Assembly (NCBI GenBank): GCA_900551655.1
Contig: URWM01000062.1
Coordinates: 1-8,089, forward strand
Reading direction: 5' to 3'
Source of the DNA: an uncultured Collinsella sp.
GTDB lineage: Bacteria; Actinomycetota; Coriobacteriia; Coriobacteriales; Coriobacteriaceae
Length of the DNA: 8,089 bases
This document shows, in pieces, positions 5,378 to 8,089 of the stretch. The first letter of the stretch is position 1. Every line of letters begins with the position of its first letter. Below the pieces are notes generated by a model, which did not search any database, was not told where the DNA came from, and saw only the letters and a list, made by a program, of their open reading frames with translations. The position numbers were made by a program, and so were the translations under genes.

Positions 5378-6508
5378 TTACGAATTCATGGGAATGACCG
5401 TATCGCCAATTTGTACGCTTGCAATCTTGTCTGTGTCACAAACTTGCGAGAACGGCCAGGTCTTGTGGACATCAGTGGTGCCGTTATCCAGTTTATTTGC
5501 GAAATAGCCGCTGTGGCTGGTTGCGTCCTCAACATGACCGTCTTTGAACGTCACGATGAGGGGTATGTTGCCAACGGCATCCATAGACTCCTCCATGTTT
5601 TGAGACATCTTGCCGCTGTTGTTGTCGTGTTCGATGGAACGATCTATGTTGTAGCGGACTGAAACGCCAACGCAGGATACGGTGGCCTCTTGAATCGTCG
5701 CCTTGGTGCCGTTAAAGTTGACCGATTTGGGCGCGGGAATCGTAACGGATGTATCTTCGTAATTCAGCTGGAACTTAAGATCCCATGGGCCCGTAAGTAT
5801 TTTCTTATACTCGGGAAGCTCTTTGCCAGCACGTGGCACAACGAGAGAGTTGATATGCGTGCGGACGGTCCTGCCCATAAGGCCGGGTGATTCAACGCTG
5901 AACTGTGCAAAGTATTGAATGCTGGAGTCATTGGGGTTCTTGTCAATGAGCCATGATTGGCCTTGGCCGCCATGCTCGCCATCAACGTATACGTTTCCAT
6001 CGACACTTCCGGCGATAGTTCCGTTCTCGCCCGGCTCGGAAAGCTTTTTCAGGGCAGCGGGATCGTCGAACGTAAGCGTATAGGCGATGGTAACCATATC
6101 CTTGTCGCCCATGATGGCGTCGGCGGTCACGGTGACTCCGTTGTTGGAGCAGCTAGCACCGACGGGCCGGCCAATACGGTCGATGATCTCGGTTTGAGAA
6201 GCAGGTCCGTCAAAGATGTCGGAAAGCATGTCAGAAGGAAGCGGCAGGACGCCTGTTGCCATAGCCGTGCCAGCGCCTCCAATGACGATAGCGAGGACTG
6301 CCGTTACAGCGGCAATGCGAGCGACTGTTCTTACGGGATGGCGGGCGATGCGCGGCTTGCGTCGCGTGCCATTAAAGTTGCTTTGAGCGGTCGCCGCATC
6401 GCTTGAGGCGACGGACTGAGCAATCGAGTTTGCCATGTGCTGCTTCGCATTATCGGTAAACGAAATGTGCTCCAGGGCGTGGCGATAGTCATTCGAATTC
6501 GTAGTCAT
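5378..6508 (-). CDS. Membrane anti-sigma factor, DUF4179 type
   Basis: The 376-residue protein has the layout of an ECF anti-sigma factor: a cytoplasmic N-terminus (1-60) with an amphipathic segment HALEHISFTDNAKQHM and a basic patch (RRKPRIARHPVR, 49-60), one membrane helix (about 63-85), and a large extracytoplasmic domain (about 90-376) resembling DUF4179. The outer domain is beta-rich with three cysteines (C120, C279, C357). It is expected to hold the co-encoded sigma factor at the membrane until an external signal arrives; the signal is unknown. The ATG at 6508 lies inside the sigma gene (20-nt overlap), with AAAGGAG 6 nt upstream, so translation is probably coupled. Codon use is less G+C-rich than in the his genes, which may reflect weaker codon selection or acquisition. 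Confidence 0.82.
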   Translation of the reverse strand: MTTNSNDYRHALEHISFTDNAKQHMANSIAQSVASSDAATAQSNFNGTRRKPRIARHPVRTVARIAAVTAVLAIVIGGAGTAMATGVLPLPSDMLSDIFDGPASQTEIIDRIGRPVGASCSNNGVTVTADAIMGDKDMVTIAYTLTFDDPAALKKLSEPGENGTIAGSVDGNVYVDGEHGGQGQSWLIDKNPNDSSIQYFAQFSVESPGLMGRTVRTHINSLVVPRAGKELPEYKKILTGPWDLKFQLNYEDTSVTIPAPKSVNFNGTKATIQEATVSCVGVSVRYNIDRSIEHDNNSGKMSQNMEESMDAVGNIPLIVTFKDGHVEDATSHSGYFANKLDNGTTDVHKTWPFSQVCDTDKIASVQIGDTVIPMNS

Positions 6509-7049
6509 TGTGGTCTCCTTTCAAGGAAAGCCGAAGTGACGCACGTCCGCGGCTAAGGTGCTGGGCGGTTGCAGGTGGCGTCGCGTGAACGGCGTCTGCG
6601 ATTTCCCTGATGCTCATGCCTGCGTAGTAGTGCAAAAAGATGGCGATGCGCTGTGCTTGAGGCAGGGCCGTGACAGCGGAAAGAATGGCGCAGTCGCGTT
6701 GCGCGAATTCTTGCTCGGTATGTGTTACGGGTGCGCAGAAATCGGGGAGCGAATCGAGGTCGACAACCGGGTGATTCGCGTGCGTACGGCCGATATCGCG
6801 ACATGCGTTCAGTGCGACTCGGATCACCCAAGCACGTTCGTGCTCGAGCGAGTCGAACGGTTGAGTGCGTTGGAGAATCTTGATCAGCGTGTCCTGGCAG
6901 ATGTCTTGAGCGTCGTCAGCGGATCCAAGGGCCGAATAGCACAATCGAAGGATGAGGTCGGAATACGTGTCGACCAAGCGCTTTGCTTCCCGCTCGATCT
7001 GATCGGCATCGCATCGGAGCGTGCTATTGCGGTTACGGCGTGCAGGCAT
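6489..7049 (-). CDS. ECF-type RNA polymerase sigma factor
   Basis: The 186-residue protein has the two regions of an ECF sigma factor. Region 2 (about 25-90) includes LVDTYSDLILRLCYSALGSADDAQDI and ends at LNACRDIGR. Region 4 (about 121-176) includes the helix-turn-helix ALPQAQRIAIFLHYYAGMSIREIADA. There is no region 3 or SnoaL-like extension. The start at 7049 is set by GGAGGTGA at 7054-7061; a longer open frame to 7142 would include the promoter region and lacks similarity. It is followed by its overlapping anti-sigma gene. Regulon and inducer cannot be read from the sequence. Confidence 0.92.
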   Translation of the reverse strand: MPARRNRNSTLRCDADQIEREAKRLVDTYSDLILRLCYSALGSADDAQDICQDTLIKILQRTQPFDSLEHERAWVIRVALNACRDIGRTHANHPVVDLDSLPDFCAPVTHTEQEFAQRDCAILSAVTALPQAQRIAIFLHYYAGMSIREIADAVHATPPATAQHLSRGRASLRLSLKGDHNDYEFE

Positions 7050-7053
7050 AGTG

Positions 7054-7061
7054 TCACCTCC
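7054..7061 (-). promoter_or_regulatory. Strong ribosome-binding site of the sigma factor gene
   Basis: GGAGGTGA on the minus strand, 4 nt from the ATG at 7049. It is the strongest Shine-Dalgarno match seen in the window and fixes the start against the ATG at 7142. Confidence 0.8.
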
Positions 7062-7110
7062 AATTGGTCGTGGTGGATATAGGGAAGGCGTCTCGCGAGG
7101 TCCCTCTACA

Positions 7111-7138
7111 TACAACACGGTCGAGACTGCATAAGTTG
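7111..7138 (-). promoter_or_regulatory. Candidate ECF-type promoter of the sigma/anti-sigma pair
   Basis: On the minus strand CAACTT (complement of 7133-7138) is followed after 16 bp by GTTGTA (complement of 7111-7116). The AAC-containing -35 element with about 16 bp spacing is typical of ECF promoters, which their own sigma factors often recognise. It sits just after the upstream terminator and would give a leader of about 50 nt. There is only one instance, so autoregulation is inference. Confidence 0.35.
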
Positions 7139-7140
7139 AC

Positions 7141-7167
7141 AAAAAAAGACGGCACGTGAGCGCCGTC
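7141..7167 (-). terminator. Rho-independent terminator of the metallophosphoesterase gene
   Basis: On the minus strand a GACGGC/GCCGTC stem (7162-7167 with 7148-7153) around an 8-nt loop is followed by seven T (7147-7141). It lies 115 nt after the metallophosphoesterase stop and before the sigma promoter region, which separates the two transcription units. Confidence 0.85.
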
Positions 7168-7234
7168 CTTACAAAACAATGAGTGTTCTCGTTAATTACA
7201 CAAGCACCGTGATGGACAGGTCGGACGAGTCAGC

Positions 7235-7275
7235 AAAACCACCATAAAGGTGCCTATCCCCTTCGTGGTGGTTGT
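7235..7275. repeat. 41-bp palindromic intergenic repeat, copy 2
   Basis: This is the same element as at 5219-5259 in the same orientation, differing at three positions (7245, 7256, 7274). It lies 6 bp beyond the metallophosphoesterase stop codon and ahead of the true terminator. Two of the three changes fall in the arms: 7245 keeps pairing as a T-G, while 7274 breaks one outer pair. Confidence 0.85.
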
Positions 7276-7281
7276 TGGCAG

Positions 7282-7992
7282 TTACCAGGGGGTTCTGGCG
7301 GTTGAAGACTCGATTGCTTCGTGGCGTTTGAGCTCGCGGCGCATGGTTTGCGAGTTGAGCCAAGCGGCCTTCCAACCGCGCGTGGGGTAGCGCGCCTCGT
7401 CAATTTCGATCTTGGTATAGCCGCAGGCGTTGACAATCTTCGTTCCGCATGGGTGTTGGCGCTCGCGTTGAAAGTTGGGGCCGTAGCTTTGGTGCACATG
7501 CCCGTGAATCATATAGTCGGGACCCCAAGACTCAAGAGCCGCATTAAAGCACTCGAATCCTCGATGCGGCAGGTCGTCCAGGTCGCCCATGCCTGCGACG
7601 GGTGCATGGGTAAGTAGAATATCGCATCCGTCTACCAGTGCGATTTTTCGCGATAGCTTGCGCATGCGTTTTGCCATCTCGCGCTCGGTATACATGTTCG
7701 CGCCGTCGCGGTAGCGCATGGAACCGCCCAGACCCGCAATGCGAATACCTCGGTACACATATACGCTGTCCTCAACACAAATGCACCCGCCCGGTGCATG
7801 GCGCGCGTAGCGGTCGTCGTGGTTGCCACGAACGTACACAAGCGGTTTGTTGATGACAGTGACCAAAAACTCAAGATAGTCCGGATCCAGGTCGCCTGCG
7901 GATAGAATCAGGTCAACGTCCTCAAAGCGCTCCTTGCGAAAACATTCCCACAGGCAGCGCTCCTCTACATCGGCAATGGCTAGGATATTCAT
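7282..7992 (-). CDS. Calcineurin-like metallophosphoesterase
   Basis: The 236-residue protein has the dimetal phosphoesterase motifs in order: IADVEE (D8), GDLD (D34), GNHDD (N57, H58, D59), LLTHAP (H129) and HGHVH (H163, H165). The first motif is usually D-x-H; here it is D-V-E, so one metal ligand differs, as I recall for a subgroup of small bacterial members. A D-rich stretch (GMGDLDDLPHRG, 134-145) follows the TH motif. The ATG at 7992 has GGAGG about 10 nt upstream. No signal peptide or membrane segment is seen, so it is probably cytosolic. The substrate is unknown. It forms a transcription unit separate from the sigma pair; whether it is the first gene is unknown because the contig ends 57 bp upstream. 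Confidence 0.85.
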   Translation of the reverse strand: MNILAIADVEERCLWECFRKERFEDVDLILSAGDLDPDYLEFLVTVINKPLVYVRGNHDDRYARHAPGGCICVEDSVYVYRGIRIAGLGGSMRYRDGANMYTEREMAKRMRKLSRKIALVDGCDILLTHAPVAGMGDLDDLPHRGFECFNAALESWGPDYMIHGHVHQSYGPNFQRERQHPCGTKIVNACGYTKIEIDEARYPTRGWKAAWLNSQTMRRELKRHEAIESSTARTPW

Positions 7993-8049
7993 AGGGCACG
8001 GACCTCCGGCTCGTTATCGAGCTGCGGAATCGAGCCTATAACGTTGTCA

Positions 8050-8089
8050 CTGTCTCTTATACACATCTGACGCTGCCGACGAAGGCTTA
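8050..8089. other. Residual Nextera sequencing adapter, not genomic DNA
   Basis: Positions 8050-8068 are the 19-bp Tn5 mosaic end (CTGTCTCTTATACACATCT). Positions 8069-8082 continue with GACGCTGCCGACGA, the rest of the read-1 adapter in reverse complement. The final seven bases (AGGCTTA) match the beginning of the reverse complement of i5 index 508 (CTAAGCCT). This is untrimmed read-through kept at a contig end. Confidence 0.98.

Noticed and set aside
8008..8049. Promoter for the metallophosphoesterase (TATAGG-like -10, GGCTCG/CGAGCC stem)
   Set aside because: No -35 partner is visible before the native sequence ends at the adapter, and the 6-bp stem is weak.
1..8049. CRISPR array, tRNA, rRNA, insertion sequence, defence system or prophage genes
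   Set aside because: Looked for on both strands; no regularly spaced repeats, cloverleaf genes, transposase motifs or defence-protein motifs were seen.

Overview
The window looks like one end of a draft-genome contig from a high-GC member of the Coriobacteriia, most like Collinsella. This placement is inference from protein resemblance, G+C-rich codon use and the style of the intergenic repeats; no rRNA or other marker is present. The last 40 bases are not genomic. Positions 8050-8082 match the Nextera (Tn5) read-1 adapter in reverse complement, and 8083-8089 match the start of an i5 index, so native sequence ends at about 8049.

Left part (1-1809). A minus-strand pair begins with a stand-alone LarC C-terminal-domain protein (nickel-pincer cofactor synthesis), followed by the first four codons of another gene that runs off the left edge. 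A 340-bp divergent region holding a long hairpin (703-767) separates this pair from a plus-strand PHP-family histidinol-phosphatase (hisK type).

Middle (1810-5193). A 320-bp convergent gap contains a 124-nt inverted-repeat element, a 16-bp palindrome and an 11-bp tandem repeat. It is followed by the minus-strand cluster hisH-hisA-hisF-hisI-hisE. hisH/hisA overlap by 4 nt and hisA/hisF are 3 nt apart. The hisF-hisI gap of 142 bp is largely filled by a strongly paired element. HisE, HisI, HisA and HisHF carry phosphoribosyl-ATP to imidazole-glycerol-phosphate plus AICAR. HisK would act later, on histidinol-phosphate. hisG, hisD, hisC and hisB are not in the window, so the pathway is split across loci.

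Right part (5194-8049). An ECF sigma factor and its DUF4179-type membrane anti-sigma factor overlap by 20 nt and form a two-gene signalling unit; a candidate ECF-type promoter and a clear rho-independent terminator lie upstream. The terminator closes the preceding gene, a calcineurin-like metallophosphoesterase. Two 41-bp copies of a palindromic repeat sit just upstream of hisH and just downstream of the metallophosphoesterase gene.

Most of the window is ordinary core metabolism and regulation. The parts not explained by genes are four self-complementary intergenic elements. No CRISPR array, tRNA, rRNA, insertion sequence or phage gene was seen.
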